The notes beneath the pieces were generated by a model. The model was not told the DNA's origin. It did no database searches and saw only the letters and a program-made list of their open reading frames with translations. Below, piece after piece: positions 1 through 20,600 of a DNA stretch of 64,000 nucleotides (the first letter of the stretch is position 1; every line of letters starts with the position of its first letter). Source of the DNA: Macrosoma leucophasiata (Eukaryota; Arthropoda; Insecta; Lepidoptera; Hedylidae); contig JAWQUS010000002.1 of NCBI GenBank assembly GCA_036365455.1, positions 5,022,001 through 5,086,000 on the forward strand, written 5' to 3'. Made by a program: the position numbers and the translations under genes.

Positions 1-8465
<8,465 letters not shown>

Positions 8466-8599
8466 ATGGCGATCAGCGAAAGGCGTCCGGAGTTAACGTG
8501 ATGAAAAACATTGTTAAAAGCTCAATTACATAGTGTTATAGTTATAAATTGTGTCAGATGTAGATTAATTAGGTGTTAATGAATAGTGATTGTGTATAA
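8466..8599 (+). promoter_or_regulatory. Stack of short upstream ORFs before the MTA1-like start
   Basis: Three small ORFs precede the main ATG at 8602: 8466-8501 (11 codons, start context aaaatgg), 8501-8533 (10 codons, its ATG overlapping the previous TGA) and 8579-8599 (6 codons, its stop ending two bases before the main ATG). There is also an ATG-TAG pair at 8558-8563. If the transcript includes this leader, translation would depend on leaky scanning or reinitiation. The transcription start was not determined. Confidence 0.5.
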
Positions 8600-8601
8600 A
8601 A

Positions 8602-8629
8602 ATGGCTGCGAACACGTACAGAGTCGGCG
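8602..8629 (+). CDS. MTA1-like: MTA1-like coding exon 1
   Basis: Encodes MAANTYRVG plus the first base of an Asp codon, matching the short conserved N-terminus of MTA proteins. The start context is aaaaatgg. The donor gtaagt begins at 8630. The exon is too short to be found by length alone. Confidence 0.88.
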
Positions 8630-11600
8630 GTAAGTAACAATAATTGGTTATTTTTGTTGTAGCTTCGCCGGTTCACCGCCAGCCGACTAGCGGTGCTTTG
8701 CTTTGATTGTCGTACCTTCATTAATCGCTCACATTAATTAGTTCAATAATATAATATCCGTCGATTTGACGAAAATGTAGCCGCGATCGGTCAAGTTTAC
8801 GTCGTATTATGGCGCGATCGGCGTGAATTTGTCGGAAAGTTTTAATTTTACCAAATTTCTTCAAATAGGACATTAGCATTTGCATCTAGGTATCATTGTA
8901 TCGGCTCGCGTATCTGCGTGCGAATGGTTAGGCTCGTGAGTCGGGTGGTCGGCGATGGTACGTTTCGCGGGGCATCTTTGGCGTTCGGGTTTGACACGAG
9001 ATTTTAGGTTATATTGAATGTTGTCAAAACATTTTTGTGATTTATACGGGGGTCTGTGGAAGGTAGCGTGCTAGCGGCGGGTGCGAGGCCCGTGTGCCGG
9101 CGCTTCGGTCCAGCGGCCGGCTAGCGCGGCCCCGGTGGCGCGCTTCGTCGTCGCGCCGAATGCTAATTAGCTCTTCCTTTTTTACTACTTCCTAATACTA
9201 AATGTCGCGTCGCTGACAATCGCCGCGTTACACACGCTATTATTATTATTATCATAGGTTCCTTTCTCATTCTTACTATGTGCCTTATTTGCTTCAAATT
9301 CACAAATTGAAGTAGCAACAATTGATTGTCTTATCATTTTTTTTAGTGACCTCACAATGCCTACATGTGTAATATAAACTTGTTACCTATCTGACAATGA
9401 ATTTCTTGACCTACATTCAATACCTTGGATTTTTCTTAAACAATGATCTTGAAGGTTATGTTTGCAATTTATTGTTGTTATGATAAAAAAAATACATTCC
9501 ATACATTTATTTTTATTGAATGAAGAAACTCTTACATTTGTCAATACCTCATCTATAACGCTTGAATGGATAGATTCCATTATCATGATAATTAAGCTAT
9601 AATAATTTGTATTATATAATTAAATAACACCATAAAAGCAAAATTATATCAATTTTGTATGGCCTCGTAATAACTATCACATAGTTATAGCAACTAAGGT
9701 CTCAGGTCTGGCTTTTGTAGAGATGTCTACAGACTGCAGTTATCACTTAACATCCATGTGAATTGCAAGCCTGTGTGCCAAACATATGGTAGTTTTGTGA
9801 ATTTTAATAACAACATAGATTTGGCAATGTCAGGGTGTATCAAACACCAGTTGAGTTACCAACTTTTAACTATGTAATGTAGTTAAAAGTTGATATATGT
9901 GGAATATGTATATAAAAAAATTATGAATCTGCTCTGATAGCAAGTCTATCACATTATCCAACTAATATTATACATGCGAAATAATTGGAATAACATATAG
10001 GCTACAATTTTTATTGATCAAAAATACATGCAGACAAAATTGCGGGCAAAGCCTAGGAAGTAATAATTTAAGAACAACAATCAAAACATGTTTTAATGAG
10101 AAATGAAAAAAATATTATCCAAATCGGTACAGGTGTTTTCAAATTATCGCTGAACATTCATTAAAAAAACCTGATGAATTGAGAACCTCCTCCTTTTTTC
10201 GAAGTCGGTTAAAAAGAAAATTTACCATTTTCTATTTACCTTAATAAGTTGAAATTAAATGTATAGAAATATTTATCTTTAGTTACTGTAATGTCTATTA
10301 ACTCTGCTTATAATTGCTTTCAATAATTATGCATAAATATTTTCCTTGTTACCTATATTGTAATACTATTATTATTAACAGTAGATGCCTCTGTTGTTAA
10401 ATAAGGAAATACATTCTATGTATGGTCAATTTCAATGTCAAGCTTCCTTTTTTTTTTTATGTTATAAAAGTGGCAAACAAGCGTGCAGTTCACATTGATG
10501 TTAAGTGATGACTGCAGCCTATAGACATTATAGACATTGTGTGGGACAATGACCAGAGGTCAAAATGCAAATGCGCTGCCACTCCTGAGGCATTAGGTGT
10601 TATGCCTCTGTGCCGGAAATTACAGAGCCGTACATTACCACCTGACCGGAACACGATAGTGCTGAACACTACCATTTAACGGCAAGTATATAAGGTAATG
10701 CGGTGGTGCCTACGCCCGTGAGCTCCGTCACTGGAGCTCTACCACCAGTAAAAGTCCTTTATTTCTAAGACTCCACCAATCAGCATTGGACCCCAATGGA
10801 GAGACTCAGAGACCAAAAGTGGGATGTAACAAGAGTTGCCATTATTATTATTTATTTATTTATACTTTTATGCACATTGTACACTAGGCATTCTCTGACA
10901 GTCAACCATGGGGTTATGGGACAAATTGCTTATGTATGAAATTATAATTATGGTCTCAGTTGGTGATGCTATTAGCTGAACTCAATAAAAAAATAGTATT
11001 AATTAACACATTACATAATTTAAATTGTTCTATAGTATAGTCATATGATCATTTAAAAAAAATATTTTTATTTATCACTTTATTTACACAGTTTATTTTA
11101 AAATTAACTAAGTTCCTCTTTGTGTGAAATTACACCCAAACAAATACATATATTTATAACCCCATTAGTCTGCAGTTGTTATAATAATTGTTTCACATTT
11201 AACTGCAGATGACCTGTTAACATCCGGTAGAGGGGCCAAACATCTTATTCCTCAATATGTGCCAATCCGTCTGTATGGACACGGTAGTTCCTATGTTGGT
11301 GTTATCTATAGGCCAGAAAATTCACTACCTACTATAAATTAGAATTGTCTGTCATTTTCACTATATTCAAAAATAATAATACATAACAGGAGAATGTAAA
11401 TAAATATATAGCTATAATGTATTTTCACATATAATTAAACACAAATCATTCAAGCATTGTGTATGAAGTGTGTGCCGTTCTTAATAAACCTGTTCTAATC
11501 AATTAACATAGTTTTTCTGCAATACTTTTTAAATTTGCCACCTTCCATTAAAGGTGATTCTGTGAATCACTAAATGTAATAATGTTACATAATCACCTGT

Positions 11601-14600
11601 TGTGTGTGTTCCTTGCAGGCGAATAGGTAGAGCTCACCTCAGTACCTCGTCAAAAAATACATAGGTATACAAACATAACTTTTTAAAAAATGTAAAATAT
11701 TCAAAGTTATATTAGGTTGGGGAAAAAGTTTCTTCGCATTTTTTAAGATAATTCAAAACATTTTCTAATATAGTTTATTTAAATTTAACTAAAGTATGTA
11801 TGTACCATTTTGTTCGATAACCTTTTGCCATCTTGTAGGCAGGGACATGATCCCATTGCTATAAAAATTTTGGGACTTCTCGTCAAAATACCGCGTACAA
11901 GTGGATTTGGCAGTCCGCCCGTGATGTTAACCTAACATTGCATGAAGAATTCTGAAGAGACCGAAACAGGTGGAAATCTGAAGGTGCAAGGTCAAGACTA
12001 TACAGCGGATGCATTAACACCTCCCAGCCAAACTCTCTTAATTTTTGCTGAGTGCCTATAGATGTGTGAGGTCTAGCGTTATCATGATGAAACACCGCTT
12101 TCTCTCAACTTCTTGCTTTAATCTCATGAGTTGTTCGCAGTAGAGTTCAGAATCGATAGTCCTGCCTGGTGGTAATAGCTCATAATGAATAATGCCCTTC
12201 CAATCCCACCACACACACAACATCACCTTATTGCGAGTTAACCCGGGTTTCGCCACAGTCTGTGAAGCCTGACCGGCCTTCGACCACGACCTTTTTCGCA
12301 CGTTCTTGTCGTACGTGATTCACTTTTCATCACCAGTTATCAGCTTCTTCAAAAATGATTCGGTTTCATTACGTCGTAATAAAGAATCACAAATGAGTAC
12401 ATGGTTCATTAGGTTTCTTTCAGTGAGCTCGTGAGGAACCCAAATATCGAGCTTTTTTTTGTACCCAGCTTTTTTCAAATGCGCCAAAACTGTTTTGTGA
12501 TCAATTCTCAGTTCTTCAGCTACGTCGTAACTAGTGATATGTCGATCTTGCTCCACTTTTTCAATAATGGCATCCATTTTATCCGTAATAGGGCGACCAG
12601 AGCGAGGTGCATCTTTGACATCAAAATTTCCGGATTGAAAACACTTAAACCAAATTTGTGCTACTCTCACAGACACTGCACTAGGTTCATAAACATCGCA
12701 AATTTTTTTCGCGGCTTGCGTTGCATTTTTACCTTTTTTGTAGTAAAATTTTAAAATGTATCGAATTTATTCATTAGATTCACTCATCTTGACAGTACGA
12801 AAAACAAATGAAAATCACACATTTCCCTAATTTGAATTTGGAATTATGTTCTTTAAAATTTTAACTTTCAATGATACCAAAACCAGCCAGATACAAATAC
12901 TACAACCAAAGAGATTTTATTACAAGTTCATACATACTATAATGCGAAAAGACTTTTCCCCAACCTATTACATTAAATTCCATCTTAGTAAATGTATTTC
13001 TAATGAAAACAAGTACCTACCATATCACCAAATCTAGTAATTCTGTAGAATGTATGTATTATTTTGTTTAGGTATGAAATCATTACTGCTTTATTTTTAA
13101 TTACTGAAACTTATAGCACATTTTGTAACTAATTATGAACTAAATAATGTTATCATGAATCTAAATAACAAATTAAATAGTATAATAATAAAATTTTAAT
13201 GTGTAATATGTTGTGATATAACCATCATTAAACATATAATAATACTGCAGGTAAATGAAGGTTTGGAAATGCCGTCAAATTTGTAAATGAATGTCCCACA
13301 TTATAATCTTACATGTAACAACCATTTTATAACATCATATGTCAGGTTTATTGAACTCTTGATAATAATAAGTCTGTACGTGTGGATTTGGCAGTACATG
13401 GGTGTAGATGATTAATACAATTTAATATTAAAATATGCATGTAGCTACTGTTGTTCCTCAGTAAGTTTTTTTTTTTTTTAATAGCATCTAGGTATTTTAT
13501 ATGTCTATAGGCTGCAGTCATCACTTAAGATCCATGTGAATTGCATGCTTGATTACCACCTTTGTTACATTAAAAAAATTGGTCCATCCACCATAAGTTC
13601 ATTTAGGTTACTTCTGGAGTCGGGACGTGACGATCCCACCGCCCACTAGCGGTGGAATTCTTTTACGGGAAGAGAATTCTTCCACGAGTACAGTCATTCA
13701 ACCGAACAATGGCGGTCAAACCATTCATTCAAGTGCAATTACGCAAGATGGGCTGCAGCATCCTGCGATAAAACTACCGCCACTGCGATCGCCAATCTGC
13801 GTGCCAAGCTTGGCGATAATGGCCTATCCCCCTTATGGGGAGGCTTTGGTCCAGCAGTGGACATCTTTCGGCTGAAATGATTATGATTTAGGTTACACAT
13901 GCATCTTTGGATCACTAATACGTATTATACCTATACATTTAACTGCCACGGTAGCCTAGTGGTAGCAGGCCACTACTACTACGCTGAGGTCCTGGGTTCG
14001 ATTCCCGGGTCGTGGGTTATCAGAGATAATGGCGTTAAGTCCTTTAACTCTGCTTCTATTGGGATTTTTCAATTTTCTGGAAATTTTACAGTACCTCGAA
14101 GTTTGGTAATGTGCCCGGAGAGATGTCAACAGGCTCGTGGGTGTTTGCATGTAGGTATGCTTGAATGCATGCATTTACCTCTGCCTACCCCTTCGGGGAT
14201 TACAGGGTTGACAGACGGACAGAGAGACACACGAGTGATCTTATAAGTGTTACGTGTTTTCCTTAACTCCAATATTGAAATTCATCCACGATTTCAAATT
14301 GCATGAATGGAGCTCATACCGTCAATGCTATACGCGCGGCGAGCTTATCGAATATACTACAATTTATGCCCGTGCGGGTGGCAGAGCCGCGGCGATACGT
14401 TAGTGGTAAACCGTCGTATAGCGGTATGGTATGGCTTAACAATTCTACAGTCATTAAAATCTTTTACAACCGATACCATAAAACGGTTAATCTACACAAA
14501 TAAATAAAATTAGAGTGTCTGTTTGTAATATAAAAATAACCGCTTTTTTCTAAAGGCATACCTATGTGTGTATTCGCGGTACATAACCAAAACAACAATT

Positions 14601-17600
14601 TTTCTCTGTCTGTCTGTTTGTTCCGGGAAGGGCTGGACCGATTTTGGCGGGACTTTTCCTGATAGAAAGGTCATGTAATAAGGAGTAACTTAGGCTTATT
14701 ATATTAGCTTCGCTAGGAAGAAGTCGCGGGCACAGCTAGTTTTTAAATAAATTTCACGAAAAATAATTCCGCTAGTGCAGTCGGTCAACCGTTTTTATCC
14801 CAAAATCCAATGAGAATCTACCCAATTCTTTGAAAAAAACGCTTCTTGTCCATATAATCGAACCCTGGAACTCAAACTTGTGGGACTGAAGTCTTTTGCC
14901 ACTGTAAATCACGTCTCAGCTCGTAATGCCACTAGTACCCACCAGGATATCAGCGCTGCAGCCACTGTTGCAGCAATCGGCTGAGGTATAGGTCGTTTTT
15001 TTTGGCACAACCAAACATGTTACAATTCTTTTACTGTTTGTTAATTTTAATTGTTGTTTAGTTTTTGTGTGTATGCCAAAAAAAAATATTTTTCTTTCTT
15101 TCTTATATTTGAAGATTGCCACAATCCAGGGCGGTCGCAGTGACGGTTGTTTTATTGCGGACAGCAACTCCTTTACTTCCTCCTTATTGGAATGGTTTAA
15201 CCGCCATTGTTCAATTGACTGATTGTGCTAGTGGAAGAATTCTCCTGCACTAGTTGGCGGTGGGTCGTGACGTCCCGACGCTACGATTAGCTAACATTGA
15301 AAAACATAACTTCGATAAATCCGTTCCCACCGTTAGCAAAGCAAGTATTAGGATAGATGGATAACACATAATATTTAACGTAGCATAGCGTATAACTAGT
15401 GTAAAAGCACCTTTATACTATTATGTATGTAACGCCTGTTAAGTAAGTAACAATCAAGTCATAAAAGTGTATGAACTATACTTATGAATGGAGTGCGATT
15501 GACATGCGCGCAGGCTTACTATTGGCAAGATAACCTTTAGCTATCTGAATGATCCCTTCCACATTCTAACAAGAAATAGCAGGAATCGAAGTCTCAATTT
15601 ACTAATAACTAAGAAGGAAACAAAAGGTCAAGTTATAAGTTCTTGAACAACATTGAGTCCTACTACCTATTGGTCGCGACCAAGTGATTTCTCCGAGCGG
15701 CAAGGAAACGTGCAAAATAGCCTAACGCGCTCCTGTTGTGTAGTATGCCGCGGTGTGTCTTTTTACGTGGAATCGTTTTTTGACTTGGTTACATTATTAT
15801 TCGTAGTAGGTATATGTATGTCATGTTTATTGATACACAAAGTGGCAAGATGTAGGTAAACACTATCCGAAAGCCAGCTCTACACTCGCGTGCGACGTCG
15901 CGCCGTGTATTCACGGGTAATAATAAATACCTACCGTTTGTTTTACTGGTGGTAGAGCTCCAGTGACGGAGCTTGTGGGCGTAGGCACCACCGCATTACC
16001 TAATTAATATATTTGCCGCTAAATGGTAGTGTTCTGGTCAGGTGGTAATGTACGGCCCTGTAATTGCCGGCACAGAGACATAACACCTTAGGCCTCAGAA
16101 GTGGTAACGCATCTGCATTTTGACCTTGGTCTTTGTGTGAGTGTCTGTCTATAGACTGCAGTCATCACTTAACATCTATGTGAACTGCATGCTTGTTTTC
16201 CACTTCCACAACATAAAAAAAATAACATCAAGTCATGCAAGGTCAAACGTACTTTTTGACGTTCTCTTTGACGTATCACACAGCGACGTCTGTTTCCTGC
16301 TTTTTGTTGCACGTGCGACATTACCATACATTAATATTATGTTTTTCCAAGCCACTTCAGCCAGGCGTTTAGATATCTAACGTCAACCCATGGTCCATAC
16401 AATTTCCACGAGCAAAAGGGCTGACAACGATCAGTGACGCTAGGAGACCGCAATTACCCACCGCCGCACCGTCCTTTGGTGAAAGTCGAAGTTTAAGATA
16501 GCAGAATTCGAAAAATGTTTTACTATTATTGCTGTTTCCTACTTATGAATATCTATTTCATTTACGGCAGAGGTTCCCAAACTATTTTTTCTTCTAGACC
16601 ATATTTCCGAATTTTATTCACGCCTACGTAGACCCCCATCGAGTCTCCCATAGACCCCAGGGGGTATATATGGACCACTTTGGGAATCACTGATTTACGG
16701 AAACTTTATCTGTTTCACTTCATTCCTTTTAATCTAAAAACATGAAGCCATAAAACTATCACCCAGCGACGTCTGTTTCCTGCTTTTTGTTGCACGTGCG
16801 ACATTACCATACATTAATATTATGTTTTTCCAAGTCACCTCAGCCAGCCGTTTAGATATCTAACGTCAACCCATGGTCCATACAATTTCCACGAGCAAAA
16901 GGGCTGACAACGATCAGTGACGCTAGGAGACCGCAATTACCCACCGCCGCACCGTCCTTTGGTGAAAGTCGAAGTTTAAGATAGCAGAATTCGAAAAATG
17001 TTTTACTATTATTGCTGTTTCCTACTTATGAATATCTATTTCATTTACGGCAGAGGTTCCCAAACTATTTTTTCTTCTAGACCATATTTCCGAATTTTAT
17101 TCACGCCTACGTAGACCCCCATCGAGTCTCCCATAGACCCCAGGGGGTATATATGGACCACTTTGGGAATCACTGATTTACGGAAACTTTATCTGTTTCA
17201 CTTCATTCCTTTTAATCTAAAAACATGAAGCCATAAAACTATCACCCAGCGACGTCTGTTTCCTGCTTTTTGTTGCACGTGCGACATTACCATACATTAA
17301 TATTATGTTTTTCCAAGTCACCTCAGCCAGCCGTTTAGATATCTAACGTCAACCCATGGTCCATACAATTTCCACGAGCAAAAGGGCTGACAACGATCAG
17401 TGACGCTAGGAGACCGCAATTACCCACCGCCGCACCGTCCTTTGGTGAAAGTCGAAGTTTAAGATAGCAGAATTCGAAAAATGTTTTACTATTATTGCTG
17501 TTTCCTACTTATGAATATCTATTTCATTTACGGCAGAGGTTCCCAAACTATTTTTTCTTCTAGACCATATTTCCGAATTTTATTCACGCCTACGTAGACC

Positions 17601-20600
17601 CCCATCGAGTCTCCCATAGACCCCAGGGGGTATATATGGACCACTTTGGGAATCACTGATTTACGGAAACTTTATCTGTTTCACTTCATTCCTTTTAATC
17701 TAAAAACATGAAGCCATAAAACTATCACCCAGCGACGTCTGTTTCCTGCTTTTTGTTGCACGTGCGACATTACCATACATTAATATTATGTTTTTCCAAG
17801 CCACCTCAGCCAGCCGTTTAGATATCTAACGTCAACCCATGGTCCATACAATTTCAACGAGCAAAAGGGCCGACAACGATCAGTGACGCTATGAAACCGC
17901 AATTACCCACCGCCGCACCGTCCTTTGGTGAAAGTCGAAGTTTATGGTAGCAGAATTCGAAAAACTATTTTTGCTGTTTGAATACTTATACTTAGGTATG
18001 AATAGATATTTCATTTACGGAAACTTACTTATTCATTTACTTACTTAATCTGATTCACTTCATTCGTCCATACAAATAAATAAAATTGGAGTGTCTGTTT
18101 GTAATATAAAAATAACCGCTTTTTACTAAATGCATATGTATGTATACACGGTACATATACCAAAACAACATTTTTTTTATTTTTGTGTGTCTGTTTGTCT
18201 GTCTGTTCCGGCTAATCTCTGGAACGGCTTTACCGATTTCGACGGGACTTTCACTGGCAGATAGCTTATGTAATAAGGAGTAACTTAGGCTACTTTTATA
18301 CTAGCTGCGCCCACGACTTAATCCGGGTGGATACTGAACAATCATAAATTCTCACGCAGACGAAGTCGCGGGCACAGCTAGTTTTAGTCTAAAAACATGA
18401 AGCCATAAAACTATCGTCCAGCGACGTCTGTTTCCTGCTTTTTGTTTCACGTGCGATATTACCATTCATTAATATATTATGCCATGCCACCACAACTTGA
18501 CGTTTAGGTATCTAACCTAACTCACGGTCCATACAATTTCATCGGACAAAAGGGTTGTCAATGATTAGTGACGCAATGAGAACAGTCCTCAGTTTAAATT
18601 ATTTACGAATTACTTGCAAACCCTTAAAAAGGACTGACAATTATCAGTGACGCTATGAGAACAGTCCTCTGTTTGGATTTTTCAGAAAACAATCAATATT
18701 TCTTGTGAATTCCTTGCAAACCGGTAAGAAGGCCTGACAGTGATCAGTGACGCCATGAGAACAGTACTCAGTTTAGATTTTTCAGAAAAAAAAAACAATA
18801 TCTTGCGAATCCCTTGCAAACCGGTAAAAAGTGCTGACAATGGTCAGTGACGCAATGAGAACAGTCCTCTGTTTAAATTTTTTCAGAATAAAATCAATAT
18901 TTCTTGCGAATTCCTTGCAAAACCAGTAAAAAGGGCTGACAATGATCAGTGACGCTATGAGAACGCAATTACCCACCGTCGCACCGTCCATTGGTGAAAG
19001 TCGCATACCTAAGTACGTTTCCGAACAATAAACTGGTCCTGTCGGCTAAACTCGACCGACCAGTCGTTGTAAATTATTATTTTATAACATTTTTCCGACG
19101 CGTCCCTTGTTGCTAGTCTGATTACGTCCGATCTCGTCCATTTAAAACATTATGCGGCCAATAATAACTGTTATGCTTATTATTACGAATAAATTTACTT
19201 TGCTACACTGCCTCAGTGGTTTAGTGGTACTTACTTACACGTTGACTTTTCCAAAATTATAATTCCAAGGATTTGGTTGCCGTGTTGGGAAGTGATTAGG
19301 ATTTTACCATGGGAGAAAATCCCTCTTAGTATAATGTGTGTGACGAATAAGCTCATCACCTTATCTTCTTTACTATGTTATGGAAGTGGCAAACAAGCAT
19401 GCAGTTCACATTGATGTTAAGTGATGACTGCAGCCTATAGACCCCGACACAAAGTCCAAGGTCAAAATGCAGATGCGTTACCACTCCTGAGGCCTAAGGT
19501 TATGCCTCTGTACCGGAAATTACAGGGCCGTAAATTACCACCTGACCGGAACACGATAGTGCTGAACACTACCATTTAGCGGAAAGTATATTAGGTAATG
19601 CGGTGGTGCCTACGCCCGCGAGCTCCTTCACTGGAGCTCTACCACCAGTAAACGTCAATCTAAAACCGGGCAAGTGTGTGTCGGGCCACGCGCAATGTAG
19701 GGTCAAAAAAAGCTATCGAAACGTCGGGTTCGTTTTAAATTATTATTTGAGTTAAATGCGAGATAAATCCGAAAACAAGTTTTATTTCAATTAATTGATT
19801 AAAGTTATGATCGGCACATCTCTAGGAAAAAAATAATGCGTTTTCATTATTATGATATTTTTCTTCAAACCTATAAATTAAGCTGTGTAATATCACACAC
19901 GAGACGTTTACCATAATACCTCTAATATCATACTCGAGTACCCTCCTAGACTTATCGTTTTCCAAAGTCAACATAAACAATAAACATTTATAAACAAAAG
20001 AAAAAACTGTCCTTCAAAAAAAAGTACGGGTTAGATTTAGGCGCTGAGGGTTCCGTTCAAAATGAACGCACCGTCATCGACACAAGAACCATTGTTTAAA
20101 AAGTTCATGCGTGTAAAACGCAGATGCGTTAGCCACCCCTGAGACGCAAGTTGTTAAGTTTCTGTGATAGTTATTACGGGGCCATACATTACCATCTAAC
20201 CGGAACACGATGTTGCTGAACACTACCATTTAGCGGCAGATAAATTATGTAATGAGCTGGTGCCTGCTCTCCACCGCTTTACCCAATTTATTATCCTATA
20301 AGAGTTTCGTTGTTTATTAGGTACTTTCTCAGTACGGAACCCTGAAAAAAACAACTTTTATCTATTTCAGAGTACACTCATGTTAAGAGACAAACAAGAG
20401 TGACATCATGCGACCCCGACTCTTCGGTCAACGATCTAAGATGCAAACGCATTGATTTTTTTTCCCCCCATTATTTATTCAACAAACACTAAAGTCGCAG
20501 AGTGTGTACGCACTACGGTCTCTCGTAAAATTGAACGGACGTCGCGTCGTGGAGGTATTATTATAAGCTTGTGGTAGATTTGTTTGTTTTGGGGTTCCGT

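Larger units (their letters stand above)
16281..18418 (+). repeat. 483-bp tandem array
   Basis: Units start at 16281, 16764, 17247 and 17730, exactly 483 bp apart, and a diverged fifth begins at 18419. Units 1-3 are nearly identical (a few substitutions such as gccacttcagccaggcg against gtcacctcagccagccg). Unit 4 lacks the MITE found in the others and is interrupted by a Helitron-like element (18067-18381). No coding signal. The near identity suggests recent amplification. Confidence 0.92.

Noticed and set aside
13899..14246. A 115-codon ORF
   Set aside because: It is the translation of SINE family B, which is a pol III type element.
15941..16222. Family A as a DNA-transposon MITE
   Set aside because: Copies end in poly(A) and the two ends are not inverted repeats of each other. 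A retroposon fits better, though its promoter is not identified.
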